Notes: a model not told the origin generated them from the sequence alone. 47,176 bases of DNA from Massilia sp. BJB1822 (GCF_013369485.1 NZ_JABWEB010000032.1:1-47176); one strand, 5' to 3'; positions 1-8,218 are shown, counted from the first letter of the stretch. Program-made: numbers and translations.

Positions 1-174
1 GCTACTGATTTATCGAGCGTTGTGGTATGCCACAGCGCCTATTGGCTTACTGAATACCGATATAGAAGCCAATAATTCCAAATGTCTATTGGAGCGCGGC
101 CCAGTCCTGAGAGCATGTTTCAATTATTTCCCAGGAGAGAGATGTAAGCCCATCGCAAGGGCAGATGAATGGAG
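1..174. other. Unassigned left-edge sequence with inverted repeats
   Basis: I recognise no gene here. Two inverted repeats are visible: a 9-base pair with arms at 40-48 and 66-74 (17-base loop), and a 5-base pair with arms at 21-25 and 30-34. Either could be part of a leader or operator of a gene outside the window. Reading frames through it have no recognisable product. Confidence 0.3.
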
Positions 175-176
175 CA

Positions 177-210
177 AAACAAAAAAGCCCACGAACCGAA
201 ATTCGTGGGC
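177..210 (-). terminator. Intrinsic terminator of the tRNA-Lys operon
   Basis: Read on the minus strand, a 9-bp perfect stem (arms 187-195 and 202-210, 6-base loop) is followed by a T-rich run at 186-177. It lies 16 bases past the CCA end of the last tRNA-Lys, so it should end that transcript. Confidence 0.85.
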
Positions 211-225
211 TTCCTTGATAATTCT

Positions 226-301
226 TGGTAGGCCGTGCGGGATTCGAACCTGCGACCAACGGATTAAAAGTCCGCTGCTCTACCAGCTGAGCTAACGACC
301 C
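226..301 (-). tRNA. tRNA-Lys (anticodon UUU), copy 2
   Basis: This is a 76-nt cloverleaf with anticodon loop CUUUUAA, so anticodon UUU, and an encoded CCA end at 226-228. It is identical to the copy at 331-406 and lies downstream of it in the same transcript. The acceptor stem holds G1-U72 and U4-G69 wobbles, and the T stem holds an A-C mismatch. Both copies share these features, so they are unlikely to be sequencing errors. The terminator at 177-210 follows. Confidence 0.97.
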
Positions 302-330
302 AAAGGTATGAAACCTTGGCTTCTTTCGAG

Positions 331-406
331 TGGTAGGCCGTGCGGGATTCGAACCTGCGACCAACGGATTAAAAGTCCGCTGCTCTACCAGCTGAGCTAA
401 CGACCC
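331..406 (-). tRNA. tRNA-Lys (anticodon UUU), copy 1
   Basis: This is the first of two tandem identical tRNA-Lys(UUU) genes, with encoded CCA at 331-333. A 29-base spacer separates it from the second copy. Its 5' end lies a few bases past the start point expected from the promoter at 421-449, so the two are probably transcribed together and processed. Confidence 0.97.
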
Positions 407-420
407 CCGAAAGAAGCGAG

Positions 421-449
421 ATTATAGGATGCCCCGGCGACCTTGTCAA
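421..449 (-). promoter_or_regulatory. Consensus sigma-70 promoter of the tRNA-Lys operon
   Basis: On the minus strand a perfect TTGACA (449-444) is separated by 17 bases from a perfect TATAAT (426-421). Such an ideal match suits a strongly expressed stable-RNA operon. The sequence lies between the end of cpoB and the first tRNA-Lys. Confidence 0.9.
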
Positions 450-495
450 ATGCCTCTTGGCATCTTATTTGCGCCGGGACACCGCTCCAGCCCGC

Positions 496-1245
496 TTATT
501 TGCCGCGCAGGCGCTCCTTGGCGGTGGCGGCGGCTTCCGAACCTGGATACTGCTTGATCAGTTCGGTCAGCGTCTTCTTGGCGTTGGCCACGGCTTTCAG
601 CTCGGTCTGGCAGCTGGCAATGTTGAGCATGGCGTCGGCCGCTTTTGGGCTGTCGGGATAGTTCTTCACCACGGCTTGCTGGGCCAGGATGGCGGCCTTG
701 CAATCGCGCTGGGCGTAGAAGGCGTTGCCGAGCCAGTATTGCGCGTTGGCGGCGTAGCCGGACTCGGGATAGCGGCGCACGAATTCCTGCAGCGAGATGG
801 CGGCGTTCTTGTAGTCGCCGTCCTTGAACAGCTGCAGGGCGGCGTCGTAGGACTTTTGTTCGGACAGGTCGACCGAGGCGGCTTTGCCGTCGATCGTGAC
901 TTCGCGCGGTTCCAGCTTGCGCAGGCGGGCGTCGAGGTCGGTGTACAGGTCGCGCTGGCGTTTTTGCACGGTGGCGATGTCGTTGGCGAGGATTTCGATC
1001 TGGCCGCGCAGCTTGGCGATTTCCTGCAGGGTTTGTTCGTGCTGGGCTACCAGGTCCAGGGTCGAGCTTTTGTCGGTCTTGGTTTCCAGACGGGTTTGCA
1101 GTTCGCGCGTGATGTTCTCTACCTTGGCGCGCAGGTCGAGGATGGCTTTGCGGGCTTCGTCGTCGTCGAAGATGCCGGCTTGGGCCTGCATGGACAGGGC
1201 GGCGAGCAGGGCCAGCACCAGGGCTTTGGGAGTGAATTTCATCAT
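496..1245 (-). CDS. cpoB: Tol-Pal system protein CpoB (YbgF)
   Basis: This periplasmic protein of 249 residues links the Tol-Pal machine to septal peptidoglycan synthesis by modulating PBP1B, as known for Escherichia coli CpoB. The sequence shows a signal peptide ending near the Ala-Gln-Ala at residues 21-23. A coiled-coil trimerisation segment follows (about 30-110). The C-terminal half carries TPR repeats with the family pattern SYDAALQLFKDGDY, YPES and YPDSPKAADA. It is the last gene of the tol operon, 108 bases after pal. A GC-rich hairpin at 1285-1320 lies in that gap and could lower its expression relative to pal. A start one codon later is equally possible. Family assignment is secure from both sequence and position. 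Confidence 0.95.
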   Translation of the reverse strand: MMKFTPKALVLALLAALSMQAQAGIFDDDEARKAILDLRAKVENITRELQTRLETKTDKSSTLDLVAQHEQTLQEIAKLRGQIEILANDIATVQKRQRDLYTDLDARLRKLEPREVTIDGKAASVDLSEQKSYDAALQLFKDGDYKNAAISLQEFVRRYPESGYAANAQYWLGNAFYAQRDCKAAILAQQAVVKNYPDSPKAADAMLNIASCQTELKAVANAKKTLTELIKQYPGSEAAATAKERLRGK

Positions 1246-1284
1246 GGTTGGGACGCTTTCAGTTACAGGTTCTGGCTGTGGAAA

Positions 1285-1320
1285 CGGGGCAGGGCGCAGT
1301 TCACACTGCGCGCCGCCCCG
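1285..1320 (-). other. GC-rich intergenic hairpin between pal and cpoB
   Basis: A long imperfect inverted repeat forms a GC-rich stem with outer arms at 1285-1290 and 1315-1320. On the minus strand only three T residues follow, so it is a poor intrinsic terminator. It could stabilise the upstream mRNA or act as an attenuator within the tol operon. Confidence 0.4.
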
Positions 1321-1353
1321 TATTATTGCCTGTTACTTGAATCTGCTGACAGA

Positions 1354-1878
1354 TTACTTGTAAACGATGTCGGCACGGCGGTTTTGCGACCATGCTTCTT
1401 CGTTGTGGCCTTCAGCCTTTGGTTTCTCTTTGCCCAGCGATACGGCTTCTACTTGCGCTTCTGGCACGCCCAGGGTGGTCATCGCTTTACGCACGGCTTC
1501 AGCACGTTTCTGGCCCAGGGCCAGGTTGTACTCGGCGCCGCCGCGTTCGTCGGTGTTACCTTGGATCAGGATGGAGCGCTTGCTGTTTTTCGACAGGTAA
1601 GCGGAGTGGTTTTCCACCACTGGCTTGCCGTCGGCGCGCACTACATAGCTGTCGAAGTCGAAGTACACGCTGCGGTTAGCCAGCACGCCTTTTGGATCGT
1701 CCAGTGGATCGATCGATTGGGTTTGCACTGGAGCTACTTGGCGGGTGTTGTCCACTACTGGAGCAACTGGCTTTTCCACTACTGGTGCTGGTGGAGTTTC
1801 TTTCACTGGGGTGCTCGAGCAAGCTGCCAGCAGGGCGGCACTGGTGATGAGGAAGGCTGCACTTTTTACGTTACGCAT
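1354..1878 (-). CDS. pal: Peptidoglycan-associated lipoprotein Pal
   Basis: Pal is an outer-membrane lipoprotein that binds peptidoglycan through diaminopimelate and is the terminal partner of TolB in the Tol-Pal complex. The 174-residue product has a lipoprotein signal with lipobox LAAC, so Cys20 would be acylated. A Pro/Val-rich tether follows (about 25-60). The OmpA-like domain carries the hallmarks IQGNTDERG (residues 105-113), NLALGQKRAEAV and NRRADIVY at the end. Length matches the family. It lies 38 bases after tolB in the canonical operon order. Confidence 0.97.
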   Translation of the reverse strand: MRNVKSAAFLITSAALLAACSSTPVKETPPAPVVEKPVAPVVDNTRQVAPVQTQSIDPLDDPKGVLANRSVYFDFDSYVVRADGKPVVENHSAYLSKNSKRSILIQGNTDERGGAEYNLALGQKRAEAVRKAMTTLGVPEAQVEAVSLGKEKPKAEGHNEEAWSQNRRADIVYK

Positions 1879-1916
1879 TTTTGCTTCTCCTGGTCATTGT
1901 TAAACAAACTACTGCT

Positions 1917-3197
1917 TTACTTCATGAAAGGACCCCAGGTGGGCTCCTTGATATTGCCCGCTTGAGTGGTCAAGCGCTGCTTTACTCGGCCGTCCACCGA
2001 CACCACGGCGAGCGACTTGCGGCGCGCCGATTCGGTCGCGTACAGAATGTACTTGCCGTTCGGCGAGAAGCTTGGCGATTCATCGCTGGTTGTGTCAGAC
2101 AGGCGTTGCTCCTGGCCGCTTGCCAGATCCAATACAAAGAGCTGGAAGTTGCCGCCGTCGCGCCGGGAAATGTAAGCCAGCGTTTTTCCATCGGAGGAAA
2201 TGCGCGGGCTGATGTTGTAGCTGCCGCTGAAGGTGACGCGCTGGGCATCGCCGCCGTTCACGCTCATGCGGTAGACCTGCGGGCCGCCGCTGCGGTCGCT
2301 GGTGAAGTAGATGGACTGGCCGTCGGCCGAGAATTGCGGTTCGGTGTCGATGCCGGAGCTTTGGCTCAGGCGGCGCAGACCGCTGCCGTCGGCGTTCACG
2401 AGATACACCTGGGTATTGCCGCTCTTGGACAGGGCCACGGCCAGGCGCTGGCCGTCGGGCGACCAGGTCGGGGCCGAGTTGCTGCCTTTTTCATTGGCCA
2501 CCACCACGCGCGCGCGGGTCACGAGATTCTGCACGTACACCACCGGCTTTTTCTGCTCGAAGGAGACGTAAGCGACCTTGGTGCCGTCCGGCGACCATGA
2601 TGGCGAAATGATCGGTTCGTTCGAGCTCAGGGCCAGTTGCACGCCTTCGCCGTCGGCATCCGCCACTTCCAGGCGGTAGGAGCGGCCTTGCTGCGTGACG
2701 TAGGCGATGCGGGTGGCGAACGCGCCTTTCACGCCGGTCAGCTTTTCATAGATGTCGTCGGCGATCTTGTGGGCCGACAGGCGAGTGAACTGCGGCGTGG
2801 TGGACTGGTCCAGTTGCGACAGCTTGGACGATTTGATGGTGTCCATCAGCTTGTAGCGCACGTCGAAGGTGCCGTTGGCCAGCTTTTGCACGCTGCCCAC
2901 CACCAGCGCGTCGGCGCCACGCGCTTTCCACGCGCTGTAATCGACGTTGGCGGCATCCGAGATGGTGCCGGCGTCGATGATCTTGAACACGCCGCTGCGT
3001 TCCAGGTCGGCCTTGATGATGGCGGAAATCTGGGCCGGGGCCACGCCTTCGTCGGCGAAGGCGGCGATCGCCACCGGGATCTGGTTGCTGCCGACGCCGG
3101 AAATCTCCACGCGCAGCTGCGCATGGGCCGTGCCTGCCAGGCCGGCCAGCATGCCGGCGGTCATAAAGAGGACATTCAGTTTTTTCATGGTTCGCAT
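1917..3197 (-). CDS. tolB: Tol-Pal translocation protein TolB
   Basis: TolB is a periplasmic beta-propeller protein that binds Pal and receives force from TolA. The sequence has a signal peptide ending at AHAQ, an N-terminal alpha/beta domain (to about residue 165), and then repeated propeller blades with the typical SPSWSPDGTKVAYVS and APTWSPDGQRLAVA patterns. At about 426 residues it has normal length. I chose the ATG at 3197, which overlaps the tolA stop codon in TGATG, suggesting translational coupling. An ATG nine bases further in (3188) gives the more typical N-terminus MKKLNV and is equally plausible. Confidence 0.96.
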   Translation of the reverse strand: MRTMKKLNVLFMTAGMLAGLAGTAHAQLRVEISGVGSNQIPVAIAAFADEGVAPAQISAIIKADLERSGVFKIIDAGTISDAANVDYSAWKARGADALVVGSVQKLANGTFDVRYKLMDTIKSSKLSQLDQSTTPQFTRLSAHKIADDIYEKLTGVKGAFATRIAYVTQQGRSYRLEVADADGEGVQLALSSNEPIISPSWSPDGTKVAYVSFEQKKPVVYVQNLVTRARVVVANEKGSNSAPTWSPDGQRLAVALSKSGNTQVYLVNADGSGLRRLSQSSGIDTEPQFSADGQSIYFTSDRSGGPQVYRMSVNGGDAQRVTFSGSYNISPRISSDGKTLAYISRRDGGNFQLFVLDLASGQEQRLSDTTSDESPSFSPNGKYILYATESARRKSLAVVSVDGRVKQRLTTQAGNIKEPTWGPFMK

Positions 3198-4111
3198 CAA
3201 GGTAAGTCTTTCATATTGAACACCAGATCAAGATCTCTTTCCACTGTGCCATCCTTTTTCTTTGGCAAAGGTGAAGATTTGTTGATGGCGTTTTCCACAG
3301 CGGCATCGTAAGACGGGTTGCCGCTACTCTTGATCTTTCGGACCGAAATAATTTCCCCAGTTGGCATCTGCGAGACGCGGAAGACGGCTTCGATATCCTG
3401 CTTGGCGCCGCCATAAGCGACATTGCTTTGCACCTTGGCGCGCAGCGCGGCCAAGTAACCGCCATCGACGCGCGAGCCGGTGGATTTCGCCGCCGTGCCG
3501 GTGGAGCCGGTGCTGCCGTTGCCGACCGCGCCCGTGATGCGGCGCATTTCCGCCTCACGGTTCTTGGCCAGCTTGTCGGCTTCCTTCTTCTCGGCCAGCT
3601 TCTTCGCCTTTTCCTCGTCCAGCTTTTTCTTCTTGTCTGCTTCTTTTTTCTCTTCGGCCAGGCGCAGTTCTTCCTGCTTTTTCTTTTCCTCGGCCAGTTT
3701 CTTCTTCTCTTTTTCGTCTTCCAGCTTTTGCAGGCGTTTTTCTTCCGCCAGCTTGCGCTCTTTCTCTTCTTTTTCTTTTTTCTTCTTCTGCAAGGCGATT
3801 TCAGGATCGGGCTGCGGCGGCGCGATCTTTTCCGGCGGCGGCGGGGCTTCCACCGGCGGCGGGGTAGGCGTCGGTTCCGGCTGCGGCTCGGGTTCCGGTG
3901 CCGGTTCGGGCGGCGGCGCGGCCGATTGGACCGTCATATCCCATACCTCGGCTTCCACCGCCACTGGTTCGGTATTCTGCCAGCGGATGCCGCCCCACAG
4001 GAAGAAGAACAGCACGGCGTGCATCGCCACGGCCAGCGTGAATGCGCGCCAGCCGTTTTGCCGCTTGGGTACCCGGTAAGGGCCGCCTGCTGTTGCCGGT
4101 TTCGTCGCCAT
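3197..4111 (-). CDS. tolA: Tol-Pal energy-transducing protein TolA
   Basis: TolA spans the periplasm and couples the proton-motive force from TolQR to TolB-Pal during outer-membrane constriction. The 304-residue product has one N-terminal membrane segment (about 24-42) and a Pro/Glu-rich stretch (about 66-100). A long Lys/Glu-rich coiled coil follows (about 105-195), then a C-terminal TonB-like domain with VRKIKSSGNPSYDAAVENAI. The low-complexity coiled coil also produces long meaningless frames on the other strand. It lies three bases after tolR. Confidence 0.96.
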   Translation of the reverse strand: MATKPATAGGPYRVPKRQNGWRAFTLAVAMHAVLFFFLWGGIRWQNTEPVAVEAEVWDMTVQSAAPPPEPAPEPEPQPEPTPTPPPVEAPPPPEKIAPPQPDPEIALQKKKKEKEEKERKLAEEKRLQKLEDEKEKKKLAEEKKKQEELRLAEEKKEADKKKKLDEEKAKKLAEKKEADKLAKNREAEMRRITGAVGNGSTGSTGTAAKSTGSRVDGGYLAALRAKVQSNVAYGGAKQDIEAVFRVSQMPTGEIISVRKIKSSGNPSYDAAVENAINKSSPLPKKKDGTVERDLDLVFNMKDLP

Positions 4112-4114
4112 GCC

Positions 4115-4555
4115 TTATTTCGTCGCCAATCCAACGCGCACGATGCCCATCTTCTTCGCTTCCGAAATCAGCTGGATCACATCGTCGTACTTGCTTTCCT
4201 TGTCGCCGGCGATCAGCACCGGGTACTCGGGATTATCCGTATGCAGGGTTTTCAGTTTCTTCACCACGGCGTCGCGGTTGGGCGCGGTTTCCGGCGCATC
4301 GGCATTCTTGCCGGCGATGCCGATCGACAGCGCGCCATTCGGCTTGATCGAAATCTGGATATAGGAATCGGGCGGACGCACGGCCTTCTCGGCGTGCGGC
4401 AGGTCGACCGAGCTGGGATTGTTCGAGCTGGGCATCACCATGAAGATGATGAGCAGACACAGCATCACGTCGATATACGGCACGACGTTGATCTCGGACT
4501 TCAGCTTGCGGCCGCCGCGGCTGCCGCGCATGCTGCTGGAGAAGGAAGAAGCCAT
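4115..4555 (-). CDS. tolR: Tol-Pal inner-membrane protein TolR
   Basis: TolR is the ExbD-type component of the TolQR proton channel. The 146-residue product has a single N-terminal membrane helix (about 24-46) containing the motif SEINVVPYIDVMLCLLIIFM. Its Asp is the proton-conducting residue. The periplasmic domain follows and ends in the typical ISEAKKMGIVRVGL. Gaps of 15 bases to tolQ and 3 to tolA place it in the same transcript. Confidence 0.97.
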   Translation of the reverse strand: MASSFSSSMRGSRGGRKLKSEINVVPYIDVMLCLLIIFMVMPSSNNPSSVDLPHAEKAVRPPDSYIQISIKPNGALSIGIAGKNADAPETAPNRDAVVKKLKTLHTDNPEYPVLIAGDKESKYDDVIQLISEAKKMGIVRVGLATK

Positions 4556-4570
4556 GGCTTGCCTGTCCTC

Positions 4571-5263
4571 TTAGCGCGACTGGCGTTGCAGGATGTTCGA
4601 GAATTCTTCCACGAAGCTCTCGAAGCGGATCGCCAGACGGTCGATGTCATGCGAAAAACGGTTGTACGCGACCACGGCCGGAATCGCCGCGAACAGGCCG
4701 ATGGCGGTGGCGATCAGCGCTTCGGCAATGCCGGGCGCCACGGCCGACAGCGTGGCCTGCTGCACATTGGCCAGGCCGCGGAAGGCGTTCATGATGCCCC
4801 AGACGGTGCCGAGCAGGCCGATATACGGCGACACGGAACCGACCGAAGCCAGGAAGGCCAGGTGGGCTTCCAGCGCATCCATCTCGCGCTGGAAGGCGGC
4901 GCGCATGGCGCGGCGGGCGCCGTCCAGCACTGCGCCCACGTCCAGCGATTCGCGGCTGTTGGCGTAAGCCTGTTTGCCCTTGATGAATTCACCCATGCCC
5001 GCTTCGAAGATGCGCGCCAGGGCGCCGCTGCTGGCGCGGTTGCTGCCGGCGCTCTGGTGCAGGGCGTGCAGATTGCCGCCGGCCCAGAAGGTTTTTTCGA
5101 ATTCGATGGTCTGGCGGCGCGCCGAGCGCACGTCGAACAGTTTCTTGAAGATGTAAGTCCAGCTGATCAGCGAGATGCCGAGCAGCAGCGCCATGATCAG
5201 CTGAACGATCAGGTGCGCATTCGAGATGAGGGCGATGAAGGAAAGGTCTTGGGTGACGTTCAT
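4571..5263 (-). CDS. tolQ: Tol-Pal inner-membrane protein TolQ
   Basis: TolQ is the MotA/ExbB-type scaffold of the TolQR motor. The 230-residue product has a first membrane helix near residues 15-37, a cytoplasmic loop, and paired helices in the C-terminal half. The conserved stretch is PYIGLLGTVWGIMNAFRGL, followed by VAPGIAEALIATAIGLFAAIPAV. Length is normal. It follows ybgC by 32 bases. Confidence 0.97.
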   Translation of the reverse strand: MNVTQDLSFIALISNAHLIVQLIMALLLGISLISWTYIFKKLFDVRSARRQTIEFEKTFWAGGNLHALHQSAGSNRASSGALARIFEAGMGEFIKGKQAYANSRESLDVGAVLDGARRAMRAAFQREMDALEAHLAFLASVGSVSPYIGLLGTVWGIMNAFRGLANVQQATLSAVAPGIAEALIATAIGLFAAIPAVVAYNRFSHDIDRLAIRFESFVEEFSNILQRQSR

Positions 5264-5295
5264 TGGATCTCAGTCTGGATAGATAGGGGCGGGCC

Positions 5296-5703
5296 TTAGA
5301 GGACAAAGCCGCGCATGCGGGCGGCGACATCGTCCGGCACGGCGCGCGGACGCAGGGCCGAATCGACGCAGCCGATTTTCACGCGCGCCGTATTCAGCAG
5401 GGTGCCGCCGGTCCTCGCCTCTTGCACGACGACGAGGGAAGCGCGGCCCAGCTTCTCGATTTTGAGGGACAAGTTTAGTACATCGTCCAGCTTGGCCGGC
5501 GCGTGGTAATCGGCGCTCACGCTCTTCACAACAAACATGGCATCTTGCTCCTGGAGCAGCTGGTGTTGACCAACGCCGATCGCGCGCAGCCACTCAGTGC
5601 GCGCGCGTTCGAAGAACTTCAGGTAATTTGCGTAATAAACGATTCCGCCGGCATCCGTGTCTTCGCAATAGACACGCACCTCCCAGTTGAACTCTGAAGA
5701 CAT
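5296..5703 (-). CDS. ybgC: Acyl-CoA thioesterase YbgC
   Basis: This hot-dog-fold thioesterase is almost always the first gene of proteobacterial tol-pal operons. The E. coli enzyme hydrolyses acyl-CoA and may link to phospholipid metabolism. The 4HBT motif EDTDAGGIVYYANYLKFFER is intact, with the catalytic Asp at residue 17. I chose the start at 5703 (MSSEFNW), because an in-frame ATG 11 codons upstream adds a stretch unlike the family. Neither start has a strong ribosome binding site. At 135 residues the length fits. Confidence 0.93.
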   Translation of the reverse strand: MSSEFNWEVRVYCEDTDAGGIVYYANYLKFFERARTEWLRAIGVGQHQLLQEQDAMFVVKSVSADYHAPAKLDDVLNLSLKIEKLGRASLVVVQEARTGGTLLNTARVKIGCVDSALRPRAVPDDVAARMRGFVL

Positions 5704-5866
5704 GTTTGTTTTGCTACAAATGTAATTGGGCAACATTTTACGCGATTTTTATTAGGAAAGTCGCTTAAAAATTGCTTATTCCGAAAAACTGCCCAGTAGA
5801 ACCGATTGCTGTGTTAACGCCAAGAAATGTAACAATCGCTTACGTTTCCACAATGTAAAGCCCATT

Positions 5867-6613
5867 CTAGCCGCGTTTGATGTTAAATGGCGAGAAACCC
5901 TGGCAAGTTGGCATCAGCTCGATCAGGTTCACATTGATGTGCGGCGGCAGGGTGGCGATCCAGTAGGCGGTGGCGGCAATGTCCTCGGCCGTCAGCGGCT
6001 GGGTGCCTTCATACACCTTGGCGGCGGCCGCGTCGTCGCCCTTGAAGCGGACATTGGAGAACTCGGTGCCGCCGCACAGGCCGGGCGCCAAATTGGTGGC
6101 GCGCACGCCGGTGCCGATCAGGTCGGCGCGCAGATTGAGCGTGAATTGCTCGACGAAAGCCTTGGTCGCGCCATACACATTGCCGCCCGGGTAAGGGTAG
6201 TGGCCGGCCACCGAGCCGAGGTTGATGACGGTGCCGCGGCCGCGTTCCACCATGCCGGGCAGGACGGCGCGCGTCATCGTCACCAGGCCGGTGCAATTGG
6301 TGGCGATCATGGTTTCCCAGTCTTCCAGCGGCGCTTCATGGGCTGGTTTCACGCCCAGCGCCAGGCCGGCGTTATTGATCAGCACATCGATCTCCTGCCA
6401 GCCGGCGGGCAGGGCGGCCAGTGTGGCGTGGATGGCGGCCTTGTCGCAGACGTCGAGGGTGAGCGGCAGCGCCAGCTCGCCCAGTTCGGCGGCCAGCGCC
6501 TGCAGACGGTCGGCGCGGCGGCCGCTGAGGATGACCTTGTGGCCCTGGGCGGCGAAAGTGCGCGCCATGGCGGCGCCGAAGCCGGCCGTCGCGCCGGTGA
6601 TGAAAACGATCAT
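5867..6613 (-). CDS. ydfG: SDR-family NADP-dependent 3-hydroxy acid dehydrogenase, YdfG-like
   Basis: This is a short-chain dehydrogenase of 248 residues, closely similar along its length to E. coli YdfG, which oxidises L-allo-threonine, serine and 3-hydroxypropionate. The cofactor motif GATAGFGAAMA is at residues 7-17, NNAG near 85, and the catalytic tyrosine and lysine in GGNVYGATKAF. The signature PGLCGGTEFSNVRFKGDD is typical of YdfG. The start at 6613 (MIVFITGATAG) matches the family; a longer frame upstream runs into the glyA control region. It is divergent from glyA. Substrate is inferred. Confidence 0.92.
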   Translation of the reverse strand: MIVFITGATAGFGAAMARTFAAQGHKVILSGRRADRLQALAAELGELALPLTLDVCDKAAIHATLAALPAGWQEIDVLINNAGLALGVKPAHEAPLEDWETMIATNCTGLVTMTRAVLPGMVERGRGTVINLGSVAGHYPYPGGNVYGATKAFVEQFTLNLRADLIGTGVRATNLAPGLCGGTEFSNVRFKGDDAAAAKVYEGTQPLTAEDIAATAYWIATLPPHINVNLIELMPTCQGFSPFNIKRG

Positions 6614-6702
6614 GGAGCGGTCCTTGTGGATAGATGAGTGCAAGGGAAATTGTAGCCGAAACGCCAGTATTTCCGGGACTTGCCATGCTGTTATCGCTTT
6701 TC

Positions 6703-6731
6703 TTGCTCTAATCAGGCACATCACATACAAT
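6703..6731 (+). promoter_or_regulatory. Probable sigma-70 promoter of glyA
   Basis: TTGCTC (6703-6708) and TACAAT (6726-6731) are separated by 17 bases. The predicted start, about 6738, lies just before the first arm of the ZTP-type aptamer, which fits a riboswitch transcribed from its first bases. Confidence 0.65.
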
Positions 6732-6745
6732 TTGCGCTCCATTAC

Positions 6746-6860
6746 GTCTCACGTAACTGGCGAAAAGCGGATGCGGCGCGCTGGGCGCGACATCGGCGAA
6801 AGGTGGACATCCACCGGGGAACGTGAGAATTTCAACAGCCGTTCGCCTGGGCAGCCTATC
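6746..6860 (+). ncRNA. ZTP (pfl) riboswitch aptamer upstream of glyA
   Basis: ZTP riboswitches sense the purine intermediate ZTP/ZMP (10-formyl-THF shortage) and activate one-carbon and purine genes, including glyA. Visible hallmarks: a P1 pairing of CTCACGT (6748-6754) with ACGTGAG (6821-6827); the ACUGGCG element (6756-6762); a GGUGG/CCACC hairpin followed by GGGGAACGUG; and the conserved CGCCUGGGC (6845-6853). The GGCG and CGCC segments can form the known pseudoknot. Just downstream, GGCAGCC (from 6850) can pair with GGCTGCC (to 6886), overlapping the conserved 3' element. That is a plausible expression platform. Confidence 0.85.
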
Positions 6861-6951
6861 GATGGACTCGTGCGAAGAGGCTGCCTATACCCTATCCGGC
6901 TCCCCTCATTCGATCCAACCTGCCAGTAATACTCTCAATTGGAGTTTTTTC

Positions 6952-8196
6952 ATGTTTGCAAAAGATCACACCCTCGCCAACGTTGACCCAGAGCTGTTTG
7001 CCGCCATCCAGAACGAAAACGTGCGCCAGCACGACCATATCGAGCTGATCGCGTCCGAGAACTACACCTCGCCAGCCGTGATGCAAGCCCAGGGCTCGCA
7101 GCTGACCAATAAATACGCCGAAGGCTACCCAGGCAAGCGCTACTACGGCGGCTGCGAACACGTGGACGTGGTCGAGCAGCTGGCAATCGACCGCGTGAAG
7201 AAGCTCTTCGGCGCCGAAGCGGCCAATGTGCAGCCGAATTCCGGTTCGCAAGCCAACCAGGGCGTCTTCTTCGCCGTGCTGAAACCGGGCGATACCATCA
7301 TGGGCATGTCGCTGGCCGAAGGCGGCCACCTGACCCACGGCATGGCCCTGAATATGTCGGGCAAGTGGTTCAACGTCGTGTCCTACGGCCTGACCGCTGA
7401 AGAAGACATCGATTACGACGCGATGGAGCGTCTGGCCCACGAAAGCAAGCCTAAGCTGATCATCGCCGGCGCTTCGGCCTTCTCTAAAAAGATCGACTTC
7501 GAGCGCTTCGCCAAGGTGGCAAAAGCCGTTGGCGCCTACTTCATGGTGGATATGGCCCACTACGCCGGCCTGATCGCCGCCGGCCTGTATCCGAACCCTG
7601 TGCCGCACGCCGACTTCGTCACTTCGACCACCCACAAATCCCTGCGCGGCCCGCGCGGCGGCATCATCCTGATGAAGGCTGAGCACGAGAAGATCATCAA
7701 CTCCTCGATCTTCCCAGGCATCCAGGGCGGCCCGCTGATGCACGTGATCGCCGGCAAGGCCGTCGCCTTCAAGGAAGCGCTGAGCCCTGAATTCGTGGAA
7801 TACCAGAAGCAAGTGATCAAGAACGCCGACGCCATGGCCCGTACCCTGATCGAGCGCGGCCTGCGCATCGTCTCCGGCGGCACCGAGTCGCACGTATTCC
7901 TGGTGGACCTGCGTCCGAAGAAGCTGACCGGCAAAGCTGCCGAAGCGGTGCTGGGCCAAGCCCACATCACCTGCAACAAGAACGGCATCCCGAACGATCC
8001 AGAGAAGCCATTCGTGACTTCCGGCATCCGCCTGGGCAGCCCGGCCCTGACCACGCGCGGCTTCAAGGAAGCGGAAGCGGTGCAGGTTGCCAATCTGGTG
8101 GCCGACGTGCTGGATAATCCGGAAGATGCCGCCACCATTGAGCGCGTGAAAGCCGCTGTGAAGGTCTTGGCTGACAAGTTCCCAGTTTACGCCTGA
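6952..8196 (+). CDS. glyA: Serine hydroxymethyltransferase GlyA
   Basis: This PLP enzyme interconverts serine and glycine with tetrahydrofolate and is the main source of one-carbon units. The 414-residue product carries the PLP lysine in TSTTHKSLRGPRGG (Lys229), the N-terminal ENYTSPAVMQAQGS and the YYGGCEHVDVVE motif. I chose the ATG at 6952 because GGAG (6941-6944) precedes it and the sequence begins like the family. The frame is open further upstream only through the riboswitch. A strong terminator follows the gene, so nrdR probably has its own promoter or depends on read-through. Confidence 0.98.
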   Translation: MFAKDHTLANVDPELFAAIQNENVRQHDHIELIASENYTSPAVMQAQGSQLTNKYAEGYPGKRYYGGCEHVDVVEQLAIDRVKKLFGAEAANVQPNSGSQANQGVFFAVLKPGDTIMGMSLAEGGHLTHGMALNMSGKWFNVVSYGLTAEEDIDYDAMERLAHESKPKLIIAGASAFSKKIDFERFAKVAKAVGAYFMVDMAHYAGLIAAGLYPNPVPHADFVTSTTHKSLRGPRGGIILMKAEHEKIINSSIFPGIQGGPLMHVIAGKAVAFKEALSPEFVEYQKQVIKNADAMARTLIERGLRIVSGGTESHVFLVDLRPKKLTGKAAEAVLGQAHITCNKNGIPNDPEKPFVTSGIRLGSPALTTRGFKEAEAVQVANLVADVLDNPEDAATIERVKAAVKVLADKFPVYA

Positions 8197-8218
8197 TCGG
8201 GCGGTTGGTAATATCGGG

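Noticed and set aside
226..406. Attachment-site duplication by an integrated element
   Set aside because: The two tRNA-Lys copies are only 29 bases apart with no integrase or foreign genes between or near them.
430..480. Terminator for cpoB
   Set aside because: Short inverted repeats are present, but without a T-run, and they overlap the -35 region of the tRNA-Lys promoter.
3428..5299. 623-codon plus-strand open frame
   Set aside because: It is a shadow of tolA, tolR and tolQ; its Phe/Leu runs are the reverse complement of the TolA Lys/Glu coiled coil.
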